From NCBI GenBank assembly GCA_013290035.1, contig JABCYT010000261.1, forward strand, positions 1 to 5,776: a DNA stretch of 5,776 bases, read 5' to 3'. A program made the translations under genes and the position numbers. The notes below the pieces were generated by a model, which did no database searches, was not told the origin of the DNA, and saw only the letters and a program-made list of their open reading frames with translations. Positions within the stretch are counted from its first letter, which is position 1. The number at the start of each line of letters is the position of its first letter. Positions 1-5,776 of this stretch are shown here, piece by piece. Source of the DNA: Alphaproteobacteria bacterium (lineage in GTDB: Bacteria > Pseudomonadota > Alphaproteobacteria > Reyranellales > Reyranellaceae).

Positions 1-57
1 CTCGGCGTGCGCTGAGGCCGCCAAGACGAGCAGGAGAAGGCCGAGGAGGCACCGCAT
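1..57 (-). CDS. Start of an exported protein (signal peptide only, truncated by window edge)
   Basis: An ATG at 57-55 opens a reading frame that continues through the left edge, so only 19 codons are visible. They read MRCLLGLLLLVLAASAHAE: one basic residue, an uninterrupted hydrophobic core (residues 4-14) and a small-residue A-H-A site, which is the pattern of a Sec signal peptide cut by signal peptidase I after residue 18. There is a good Shine-Dalgarno sequence, AGAGGA at 66-61, three bases before the ATG. The start lies 20 bp after the stop of the DUF962 remnant and is co-directional with the genes upstream, so it may be the last member of the same transcript. The mature protein lies outside the window and its function cannot be told. 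Cys3 sits too early to be a lipobox cysteine, so a lipoprotein is unlikely. Confidence 0.62.
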   Translation of the reverse strand, partial: MRCLLGLLLLVLAASAHAE

Positions 58-77
58 GCTTCCTCTACGCGCGCCGG

Positions 78-227
78 TCAGGCGCGGATTTGGCCCCTCA
101 TCAATTCGTTACCGAGCCGGCCGCTCAGTCGCAGGCCGTACATGCGGTAGCGCCAAAGGTCTGCCATGACGCAGGAGCGAGCGCCCGCCGCATGCGCAAA
201 GATGACGCGTTCATTCGAGGCACGTGA
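78..227 (-). pseudogene. Truncated DUF962/Mpo1-like paralogue (C-terminal remnant)
   Basis: Directly after the TGA of the intact DUF962 gene, the same reading frame stays open for 49 codons to a TGA at 80-78. Its last part matches the C-terminus of the intact gene: YRMYGLRLSGRLGNEL here against YRMCGLWLTGRLGGEL there. By hand count, 14 of the final 24 residues and about 52 of 75 bases including the stop agree. Many differences are synonymous (CGG/CGC, GGT/GGC, CTG/CTC, GAG/GAA, CAG/CAA), so this is an old paralogue that was under protein-level selection, not a recent duplication. A FAH tripeptide further upstream may match the FAH of helix 2, with about seven residues missing between. The N-terminal half, including both early histidines and the first membrane helix, is absent. 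An ATG at 167-165 could start a 29-residue peptide, but I see no Shine-Dalgarno before it. Most likely a gene relic; a tiny expressed peptide or read-through extension is less likely. Confidence 0.66.
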
Positions 228-560
228 TCAGCCGCGCACCTGGTATTTCACCAGCTCGCCGCCCAGCCGACCGGTCAGCCACAGGCCGCACATCCGGTAG
301 TCGCTGATCAGTGACCAGACCGGCGCCTGGAAGGTGGCGGGCTTGTTCTTCTCGACGAAGAAATGGGCGAACCAGGCGAAGGCGTAACCGCAGACCGGCA
401 CGGCCAGCAGCCACCACCAGCTCTGGGTGACCACCGCCCAGATCAGCACGACGATCGACGCAATCGTGCCGACATAATGGAGCAGCCGCGTTTGCGGCTT
501 GCTGTGCTCGCGCAGGTAGAACGGCCAGAATTCATCGTAGGTACGATAGGAAGTTGCCAT
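228..560 (-). CDS. DUF962 / Mpo1-like small membrane protein
   Basis: A complete 110-residue protein. The N-terminus carries the family signature FWPFYLREHSKP (residues 11-22) with His19, followed by LLHYVG with His28. There are two adjacent hydrophobic segments (about 26-46 and 48-68), then FAHFFVEKNKPATF with His66 and Glu70, and a C-terminal WSLISDYRM...LTGRLGGEL block. This arrangement is that of DUF962, the family of yeast Mpo1 (YGL010w), an Fe(II)-dependent dioxygenase in alpha-oxidation of 2-hydroxy fatty acids. The conserved histidines are the expected metal ligands. The bacterial substrate is not established, so the enzymatic role here is inference, and the location is probably the inner membrane. 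The start is supported by AGAGG at 569-565, four bases before the ATG. The gene begins 18 bp after the cyclase stop, so co-transcription is likely. A decayed second copy of its C-terminus follows immediately. Confidence 0.9.
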   Translation of the reverse strand: MATSYRTYDEFWPFYLREHSKPQTRLLHYVGTIASIVVLIWAVVTQSWWWLLAVPVCGYAFAWFAHFFVEKNKPATFQAPVWSLISDYRMCGLWLTGRLGGELVKYQVRG

Positions 561-578
561 GACACCTCTGCCGTTTCC

Positions 579-3500
579 TCAACCAGGCGCCTCCGCCTGA
601 AGCCCGAGCTCGTCGAAGAGGATGCGGGCCAGTTCTCTATGCGTGGCCGCCACCTCCCTGTCGCCCGCGACCTCGCAGGCTGCGGCCATGCCCGCGTGGC
701 TGTGTGCAATCAACGGCCGCAAGCCCAGCGGCTGGGCGATGTCGATGGCGCGCTGGTAGCAGGCGCAAGCGGCCCGGGCGCCGGACGCAGGATCGGCCGC
801 TTCGATGCTGCCGCGGATGCGAAAAACTGATGCCACATGGGCAAGCTCGCCGGCCTGTTCGGCGATTTCCTGGGCGCGGCCGATGGCCGTGTGCGCAGCC
901 GGAAAGGCGCCGACGGCGAGATGCGCCTGGGCCAGCGCCATGTAGTGGTGAATCGCGTTGTAGAGGCCGCCGAAGCGGTAGGCGCCCTTGCGCTCGGCCT
1001 CCATCAGCAGAACCAGCGCATCGCGCGGGCGCCCGCTCTCCGCGTAGGCGGCGCCCAGCCAGGCGGTGGCAATCGGCAGGACGATGTCGGCCTGCTGGGT
1101 GATGCGGTGCGCCGCTTCGAACGCCGCGATCGCGCCTGGCGCGTGGCCGACGCCGGATTGATAGAGGCCTTCGCCGATATAGGCGTAAACCGTCGAGTAG
1201 GGATCACGGATGTGGTCGACCAGCTTCATCGCCCGGTCCTTGGTCTGCCGGGCCCTCTCGAACTCGCCGAGCGAGACCAGCGACCATGTCAGCAGTCCGC
1301 GGGCGAGAATGCTGGGAATGCCCGGCCAGCCGAAACGCGTGAGTTCGAGCTCGCCGCCCAGACTGTCGAGAATCGCCGTGTAGAGATCCGCCGCGTCGCC
1401 CAGCGCGCCGATGGCGTGCAGCAGATTGGCCCGGTTGAAGCGGGCGGACAGGCGCAGCACGAAATCACCAAGTTCGTCGGCAAGCCTGATCGCCTGTTCG
1501 GCCGATCGCAGGCCCGCTTGATGCTTGCCGGCCAGCCACAGGGCGCCCGCAAGCTGGCTCGTCGTCGCCGCCAGCCGGCGCTTGTCGCCCAGGGCGCGGG
1601 CCAACGCATCGGCTTCGCTCATGACGGTGACCAGCCGGTCGATCTCGCCCAGCGCCAGCAGCGGACTGTAGGCGTGCACGCGCGCATCGATGGCGAGCGT
1701 CGTGGCGGCGTCGGGCGGCAGCCGATCGAGCACCTTCAGCGCCCTTTCGTAGAGGGCAATCGCCTCGTGATTGGCCGAACCGCGAATCGCCTGCGACAGC
1801 GATCCGATGAGGTAATGGGCCGCCTTGTCCCAGACCTCGCCGCGCTCGGCATGCGAGGCCAACAAGGCCGCTCCGCCGTCGGTCGCCGAGCGGTCCTTCT
1901 GTTCGAGGTGCGCGAGCACGACGGCGTGGAGGCGCCGTTTTTCGCTGTTGAGCAGGCTGGCATAGGCCGCGTCCTGCACCAGCGCATGCTTGAACATCAG
2001 GATCGAATCGTTGCCGGGTTCGGCCTGGAGCAGCAGCCCCGAACCCAGCGACCTGTCGACCATCGAGCGCAGGTCGTCCTCGCTGCAGGCGGCGACCGCG
2101 TGAAGATCGGCGAGCGTGAACTGCCGTCCGAGCACCGCGCCGGTCTGCAACAACGGTTTGGCTTCGGCCATCTTGTCGAGACGGGCCGCCAGCAGGGCGT
2201 GAAGGCTCGTCGGCACCGCGCCCAGCTCCCCGGAACGGTCGGCCTCGAGCATCGCCAGCGTCAATTCCTCGAGATAGAGCGGCACGCCCTCGGCGCGCGT
2301 CGCGATGCCGGCCTGCACGTCCTGGCTCAGCCGATTGCCGGCGATCGCCTGAATCAGTCGCCGGCTGTCGGCGACGCCCAACCGCTCGAGACGAAGGTTG
2401 GTCGTATAACCGGCCACGTGCCAGCGCGGCGAGAAAGCATCCCGGTTGGTCGCCAGGATCATTGCCTGCGAATGTTCGATGCTGCCGAGAACGTCGATCA
2501 GCAGATTTTCCATCGTCGGGTCGATCCATTGCACGTCCTCGACGATCGCCAGCACCGGGCCGAACTTCGTGAGATTCATGAATTGCGTCGACAGCAGCGC
2601 CACCAGCCGGTCGCGGATCTGGTGCGGCGAGGCATCCGGCAGCCGGTGCTCGGGCGACTTGATCTGCAGCAGGTGACAGACCAGCGGCAGATGTTCGGCG
2701 ACGTCGAGGTGGCCCATCTGCAGCCACTGCCGTGCCTTGGCGAGCTGGTCCGCGAGGCTTTGCTCGCCGACCAGGCCGATCGATTTCATGAGTTGCTGGA
2801 TGACCGGAAACAGCGCCGTGTCCTGGTGCAGCGGCGAGCATTGATAGCGCAGCACGGCGACCTCGGCGCCGATGCGATCCCGCGTCGATTGCACGAGGCG
2901 CGACTTGCCGATCCCGGCGTCGCCGGACAGCAGGACGACCTGCCCCTCGGAGTCGGCCGTCCGCCGCCAGCGGCTCAGCAACAGCTCGACCTCTTCGCTG
3001 CGGCCGACCAGCGGCGCCGTCGATCGGGCGCGTAGCGCCGTGAAGCGATTGAGCGAGGAGCGCGTACCCCTGACCTGCAGGACTTCCAGCGGCTCGGCCA
3101 GCCCGCGCAGCGTGCGCTTGCCCAGGCTCTTGTAGCGGAACGACCGGCCGGCAAGGCGCGCGGTGAGCGGTGACACGACCAGGGTGTTGGGCTCGGCCTC
3201 CGCCTGAAGCCGGGCGGCGACATTGGGCGTCTCGCCGGAAATGCCGCCGTCGCTGGCCTTGGTTCCGTAACCGATAGCGACCAGGCCGGTCGCCACGCCG
3301 ACGCGCACCGCGAGGCGCTCGCCGTCCAAGGTGGGGATCCGCGACACCGTTTCGATCAGTTCCAGGCCGGCGGCGACCGCCCGCTCCACGTCGTCCTCGT
3401 GGCTGGTCGGCCAGCCGAAGTAGGCCATCATGCCGTCGCCCAGGAACCGTGCGACGTGGCCGCCCAGCTGCTGCACCGTCTCCGATGCGGTGGTGTGGTA

Positions 3501-3854
3501 ACGCTCGGTGATCGGCGCCAGCTCTTCCGGATCGAGACGGTGGGCCAATGCCGTCGAGCCCACGAGGTCGCAGAACAGCACGCTCACCTGGCGGCGTTCC
3601 GCCTTGGGACGGCTGCGCGGGGCGGGCGGCGCCGGCAGGAGGCCGACGACGAAATTGTCGATGCGCGAACGTTGAACGCCGGCGATCGCGCTCAGCAGAC
3701 GCTTGCGATCGCCGAGCGGCGCGATGCCGAGATTGACCAGGTCGGCATCGGTCAGCTCGGCCACGACGTCGAGGTCGATCGCGTGCGCGGCGAAGGTCGC
3801 GGCGTACTGGCCCAGTCCCAGCTGGTCGAGCCACGATTCGAGCTCTGTCGACAT
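579..3854 (-). CDS. SAM domain - class III adenylate/guanylate cyclase - P-loop ATPase - TPR signalling protein
   Basis: A complete 1091-residue multidomain protein. Residues 1-62 resemble a sterile alpha motif (LESWLDQLGLGQYAATF...LVNLGIAPLGDRKRLL), usually a protein-interaction module. Residues about 87-262 form a class III cyclase domain: metal-binding Asp96 (VLFCDLVGST) and Asp140 (FLGDGMMAYFG), with transition-state Asn211 and Arg215 (NVAARLQ). Residues about 280-550 are an AAA_16/STAND-like ATPase with Walker A GDAGIGKS (311-318), Walker B VLAIVED (434-440) and the typical EGVPLYLEEL (522-531). FKHALVQDAAYASLL (621-635) leads into a TPR-like helical region to the C-terminus. No membrane helix or DNA-binding domain is visible, so it is probably cytoplasmic. 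Expected chemistry is cyclic nucleotide formation from ATP or GTP, controlled by the ATPase/TPR sensor part; the ligand is unknown. The purine-recognition positions are unusual (Arg136, Gly204; see findings). The start is fixed by an in-frame TAA three codons upstream (3863-3861), with a modest AAGG at 3862-3859. Family call is firm; nucleotide specificity is not. Confidence 0.95.
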   Translation of the reverse strand: MSTELESWLDQLGLGQYAATFAAHAIDLDVVAELTDADLVNLGIAPLGDRKRLLSAIAGVQRSRIDNFVVGLLPAPPAPRSRPKAERRQVSVLFCDLVGSTALAHRLDPEELAPITERYHTTASETVQQLGGHVARFLGDGMMAYFGWPTSHEDDVERAVAAGLELIETVSRIPTLDGERLAVRVGVATGLVAIGYGTKASDGGISGETPNVAARLQAEAEPNTLVVSPLTARLAGRSFRYKSLGKRTLRGLAEPLEVLQVRGTRSSLNRFTALRARSTAPLVGRSEEVELLLSRWRRTADSEGQVVLLSGDAGIGKSRLVQSTRDRIGAEVAVLRYQCSPLHQDTALFPVIQQLMKSIGLVGEQSLADQLAKARQWLQMGHLDVAEHLPLVCHLLQIKSPEHRLPDASPHQIRDRLVALLSTQFMNLTKFGPVLAIVEDVQWIDPTMENLLIDVLGSIEHSQAMILATNRDAFSPRWHVAGYTTNLRLERLGVADSRRLIQAIAGNRLSQDVQAGIATRAEGVPLYLEELTLAMLEADRSGELGAVPTSLHALLAARLDKMAEAKPLLQTGAVLGRQFTLADLHAVAACSEDDLRSMVDRSLGSGLLLQAEPGNDSILMFKHALVQDAAYASLLNSEKRRLHAVVLAHLEQKDRSATDGGAALLASHAERGEVWDKAAHYLIGSLSQAIRGSANHEAIALYERALKVLDRLPPDAATTLAIDARVHAYSPLLALGEIDRLVTVMSEADALARALGDKRRLAATTSQLAGALWLAGKHQAGLRSAEQAIRLADELGDFVLRLSARFNRANLLHAIGALGDAADLYTAILDSLGGELELTRFGWPGIPSILARGLLTWSLVSLGEFERARQTKDRAMKLVDHIRDPYSTVYAYIGEGLYQSGVGHAPGAIAAFEAAHRITQQADIVLPIATAWLGAAYAESGRPRDALVLLMEAERKGAYRFGGLYNAIHHYMALAQAHLAVGAFPAAHTAIGRAQEIAEQAGELAHVASVFRIRGSIEAADPASGARAACACYQRAIDIAQPLGLRPLIAHSHAGMAAACEVAGDREVAATHRELARILFDELGLQAEAPG

Positions 3855-3990
3855 GCGGCCTTATCCGTTGGCCCCCAAGCCGGCAATAGCATATCGCATG
3901 CAATGGGGGCGATATATCGCGTCCTGGCGGGTTTTTCGATTCCCGGAACGTCCGTCCTGCTGCCCACGGTTGCGTCGGGACAGGCTGCTG
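3855..3990. other. Intergenic region between CoA-transferase and cyclase genes
   Basis: These 136 bp separate the TAG of the CoA-transferase from the ATG of the cyclase gene and should hold the cyclase promoter. No coding frame is convincing. After the CoA-transferase stop, the minus strand can form a weak six-pair stem (CTGTCC with GGACGG, loop of about 20), but no T-run follows, so I do not call a terminator and read-through is possible. The region is visibly richer in AT near 3886-3920 than its surroundings. That part holds the palindrome and inverted repeat annotated separately. Confidence 0.6.
3891..3920. promoter_or_regulatory. Inverted repeat with 12-bp perfect palindrome upstream of the cyclase gene (candidate operator)
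   Basis: ATATCGC at 3891-3897 is the exact reverse complement of GCGATAT at 3909-3915, with an 11-bp spacer. A third half-site, ATATCGC at 3914-3920, overlaps the second so that 3909-3920 is the perfect palindrome GCGATATATCGC. The centres of the two 7-bp arms are 18 bp apart, close to two helical turns, which suits a dimeric regulator. The elements lie 37-66 bp before the cyclase ATG, where an operator or activator site would be expected. A possible -10 box, TATGCT on the minus strand at 3893-3888, abuts the first arm, but I see no recognisable -35. The repeat is seen directly; its regulatory role is inference and no known regulator is assigned. Confidence 0.35.
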
Positions 3991-5199
3991 CTATCCGAGC
4001 GCTCCGGCTTTGCGCAGCGCCGTGATTTCGGCATCGCTGTACTTGAGTTCGCGCAGGATCTCCTCGCTGTGCTGGCCGACGGCAGGCGGCGGCCCCGACG
4101 TGCGCGGCTTGGCGAAGCCCAGCCGGATGGGATTGTTGACGGTGCGCGGCACTTCGGGGTTCGTGGTGGCGGCGAAGATGCCGGCATGCGCCGCCTGCTC
4201 GTCGTCGATCACGTCGGCCAGACGGCCGACCACGCCGAAGGGAATACCGGTGCCCGAAAAGACGCCTTCCCACTCGGCGTAGCTCCTCGCCGCGAAGACC
4301 GGTGCCAGCTCCTGCCCGAGCTCGAGGGCGCGCGTGCGGCGCTCGGCGCGATCGGTGAAGCGCGGGTCGGCCGCGAGATCGGGCCGGCCGATGGCGGCGC
4401 AGAACGGTTCCCACAGGCGATCGTCGCGCACCAGCAGGAGCTGCAGCCAACGATCGTCCCGCGTGCGATAGAGATTGGTGAGTGCGTTGCGCGGCCGGTC
4501 AGGCGGCTGGCGCGGCGGCAGCTTGGCGCCGATCAGCGCGCCCGCGGCCGATGTGCCGTTGGCCCACACGCCATTGGCATAGAGCGACGTGCCGACCCAG
4601 CTGCCCTTGCCGGTACGATCGCGCTGGCGGAGCCCGAGCAGGATGGCGGCGACCAAAGTCATCGCCGTGGCGCGGTCGCCCTGGGCGGGCAGCGACAGGC
4701 CGGGCGGACCGCCTTCGTAGCGCGCCGCGTCGAGGATGCCGGAGCGGCCGAAGTAGGCCGTGATGTCGAAGCCCGGACGATCGCGGTCGGGGCCGGTCTC
4801 GCCGTAGCCGGTGAGCGAGCAATAGACCAGGCGCGGATTTATAGGCTCGATATCCTCCCAGCGCAGCTTCAGGCGCTCGCGCGCCGGCGGCGGGAAGTTC
4901 ACGATCATGACGTCGGCGCCGCCGATCAACCGCTCGAGCACGGCGCGGGCGCTTGGGTTCTTGAGGTCGAGCGCGATCGAACGCTTCAGCCTGCCGTCGA
5001 GCTGCCAGGGGAAGTTCTTGTCGCTCTGCGGGTAGCTGGCGTTCTTGTAGTTGTGGCGATGCGGGTCGCCTTCGCCGGGCGGCTCGATCTTGATGACGTC
5101 GGCGCCGAAGTCGGCCAGCGCGACGGCCGCTGCGGGAGCTGCGATGAACGAGCTGATGTCGAGCACGACAAGCCCGCTGAGCGGCAGCGCCGCGTTCAT
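3991..5199 (-). CDS. CaiB/BaiF (class III) CoA-transferase, complete
   Basis: A 402-residue protein when started at 5199, about the usual length for the family. It opens LPLSGLVVLDISSFIAAPAA and continues LADFGADVIKIEPPGEGDP (CoA-binding N-terminal fold), then RSIALDLKNP (73-82), VYCSLTGYGETGP (125-137) and RPGFDITAYFGRSG (141-154). The predicted catalytic Asp is Asp175 in AQGDRATAM, which in this family forms the acyl-aspartyl/CoA intermediates. RDRTGKGSWVGTSLYANG (193-210) is the following family block. It transfers CoA between organic acids in the cytoplasm; the substrates cannot be read from sequence. The start is debatable. The ATG at 5199 has a strong GAGGAG at 5208-5203. An in-frame ATG at 5214 would add five residues and overlap the upstream stop as ATGA, but lacks a Shine-Dalgarno; I prefer 5199. 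Either way it is tightly linked to the paralogous CoA-transferase upstream and probably translationally coupled to it. Confidence 0.95.
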   Translation of the reverse strand: MNAALPLSGLVVLDISSFIAAPAAAVALADFGADVIKIEPPGEGDPHRHNYKNASYPQSDKNFPWQLDGRLKRSIALDLKNPSARAVLERLIGGADVMIVNFPPPARERLKLRWEDIEPINPRLVYCSLTGYGETGPDRDRPGFDITAYFGRSGILDAARYEGGPPGLSLPAQGDRATAMTLVAAILLGLRQRDRTGKGSWVGTSLYANGVWANGTSAAGALIGAKLPPRQPPDRPRNALTNLYRTRDDRWLQLLLVRDDRLWEPFCAAIGRPDLAADPRFTDRAERRTRALELGQELAPVFAARSYAEWEGVFSGTGIPFGVVGRLADVIDDEQAAHAGIFAATTNPEVPRTVNNPIRLGFAKPRTSGPPPAVGQHSEEILRELKYSDAEITALRKAGALG

Positions 5200-5202
5200 C
5201 GT

Positions 5203-5208
5203 CTCCTC
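5203..5208 (-). promoter_or_regulatory. Shine-Dalgarno deciding the CoA-transferase start
   Basis: GAGGAG on the minus strand sits three bases before the ATG at 5199 and only a few bases after the TGA of the upstream gene (5213-5211). Ribosomes ending on the first gene could restart here. It lies inside the coding sequence if the alternative ATG at 5214 is used, and that ATG has no comparable site. Confidence 0.6.
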
Positions 5209-5210
5209 GG

Positions 5211-5776
5211 TCATCGAATAGCGCCGCTCGCCCGCAGGCTCGCGATCTCGTCGCGCGACAGGCCGGCTTCGGCCAGGATCTGGTCGCTGTGCTGGCCGAG
5301 CGCCGGCGCGGGCTTGGCAACCTGCTGTTCGGCGAAGCCCAGGCGGATCGGATTGGCCAAGGTGCGTGGCATCTCGGGAATGGCGGTATCGACGATCGCC
5401 CCGCAGGCCACCGCCTGCGCATCGTCGGGCACGTCCTGCGGCCGGCTGATGACGCCGAAGGTGATGCCGTGCGCCGACATGGTTTTGCGCCAATGCTCGT
5501 AGTCGCGGCTGGCGAAGGCCGCGCCCAGGATGGCGGCGAGCTCGCCCGAGCGCTTGCGACGCTCCTCGACCGTGGCGAAGCGCGGATCGTCCACAAGCTC
5601 GGGGCGTCCGATGGTCTCGCAGATCCCCGGCCACATCTTGTCCTCGCGCACGATGGTGAGCTGCAGCCAGCGATCGTCGGAGGTGCGGTAGATGGTGCCG
5701 AGGGCCGAGCGCGGCCGGTCCGGCGGCGGACGGTGCGGCAGGTAGGCGCCGACCAGCGCCGCCTGGGCGATGACGC
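5211..5776 (-). CDS. CaiB/BaiF (class III) CoA-transferase, C-terminal part (truncated by window edge)
   Basis: An open frame enters from the right edge and ends with TGA at 5213-5211; 187 residues are visible. It matches the C-terminal half of the following CoA-transferase almost without gaps, for example PPDRPRSALGTIYRTSDDRWLQL against PPDRPRNALTNLYRTRDDRWLQL (shown only as these short blocks), then IGRPELVDDPRF, HGITFGVISRPQDV, PRTLANPIRLGF and the final ALGQHSDQIL. By hand count, about 39 of the first 61 alignable residues are identical, so the two genes are tandem paralogues. The catalytic Asp and the CoA-binding N-terminal half lie outside the window and cannot be checked. The GTG at 5651 is internal and not a real start, since the homologous frame continues upstream of it to the edge. 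Role: CoA transfer between organic acids, possibly as partner subunit of the next gene product. Confidence 0.93.
   Translation of the reverse strand, partial: VIAQAALVGAYLPHRPPPDRPRSALGTIYRTSDDRWLQLTIVREDKMWPGICETIGRPELVDDPRFATVEERRKRSGELAAILGAAFASRDYEHWRKTMSAHGITFGVISRPQDVPDDAQAVACGAIVDTAIPEMPRTLANPIRLGFAEQQVAKPAPALGQHSDQILAEAGLSRDEIASLRASGAIR

Noticed and set aside
837..3035. A 732-codon open frame on the plus strand opposite the cyclase gene.
   Set aside because: It is a shadow frame produced by high GC. The translation is rich in Arg, Gln and Ala with no recognisable motif, while the opposite strand has clear domains throughout.
589..3211. A 16-bp exact repeat, GCCTCCGCCTGAAGCC, at 589-604 and 3196-3211.
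   Set aside because: Both copies lie in the cyclase gene and encode LQAEA in the same frame. This is a short coding coincidence in a GC-rich gene, with no similarity on either side.
3921..3940. A T-run after GC-rich sequence on the plus strand (GGCGGGTTTTT), like the end of a terminator.
   Set aside because: The preceding stem would be only about three pairs, and there is no plus-strand transcript here to end.
3946..3973. GGAAC followed after 18 bases by GGTT on the plus strand, resembling an EcfG-type general stress promoter.
   Set aside because: It points away from the cyclase gene toward the 3' end of the CoA-transferase, has no plus-strand gene downstream, and the -10 part differs from the usual CGTT.
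3703..5502. A 599-codon open frame on the plus strand across the intergenic region and the CoA-transferase genes.
   Set aside because: It runs antisense to two clear genes and has no family motif or Shine-Dalgarno; it is a GC-driven shadow.
5215..5634. Upstream extension of the complete CoA-transferase to a start at 5634, giving 547 codons.
   Set aside because: The added residues are an out-of-frame reading of the upstream CoA-transferase. The family N-terminus starts just after 5214/5199.

Overview
The window is GC-rich (by eye in the mid-60s percent). Every gene I can support lies on the minus strand, so transcription runs from right to left. The base composition, the CaiB/BaiF CoA-transferase paralogues and the SAM-cyclase-ATPase-TPR signalling protein suggest an alphaproteobacterium, of the Hyphomicrobiales/Rhodospirillales kind. 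That is inference from gene families, not a taxonomic proof.

Layout in transcription order. (1) 5776-5211: the C-terminal part of a class III (CaiB/BaiF) CoA-transferase that runs off the right edge. (2) 5199-3991, or from 5214: a complete, closely related CoA-transferase, so close behind the first that its possible upstream ATG shares an ATGA with the first gene's stop. (3) 3990-3855: a 136-bp intergenic stretch with an inverted repeat and a 12-bp perfect palindrome. (4) 3854-579: a 1091-residue protein with an N-terminal sterile-alpha-motif domain, a class III nucleotide cyclase domain, a P-loop ATPase and a C-terminal TPR-like helical region. (5) 560-228: a small two-helix membrane protein of the DUF962/Mpo1-like family, 18 bp after the cyclase gene. 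(6) 227-78: a decayed copy of the DUF962 C-terminus, in the same frame as the intact gene. (7) 57-1: the first 19 codons of an exported protein, essentially its signal peptide.

The two CoA-transferases probably form one transcriptional unit, and their products may act as a pair on organic-acid CoA thioesters. The cyclase and DUF962 genes are close enough to be co-transcribed. No sequence evidence ties cyclase signalling to the CoA-transferases beyond shared direction, and there is no convincing terminator between them.

I found no RNA gene, CRISPR array, insertion sequence or defence/mobile system. The most notable signals are the truncated DUF962 paralogue, the unusual purine-recognition positions of the cyclase domain, and the inverted repeat upstream of the cyclase gene. 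Otherwise this is an ordinary chromosomal stretch.
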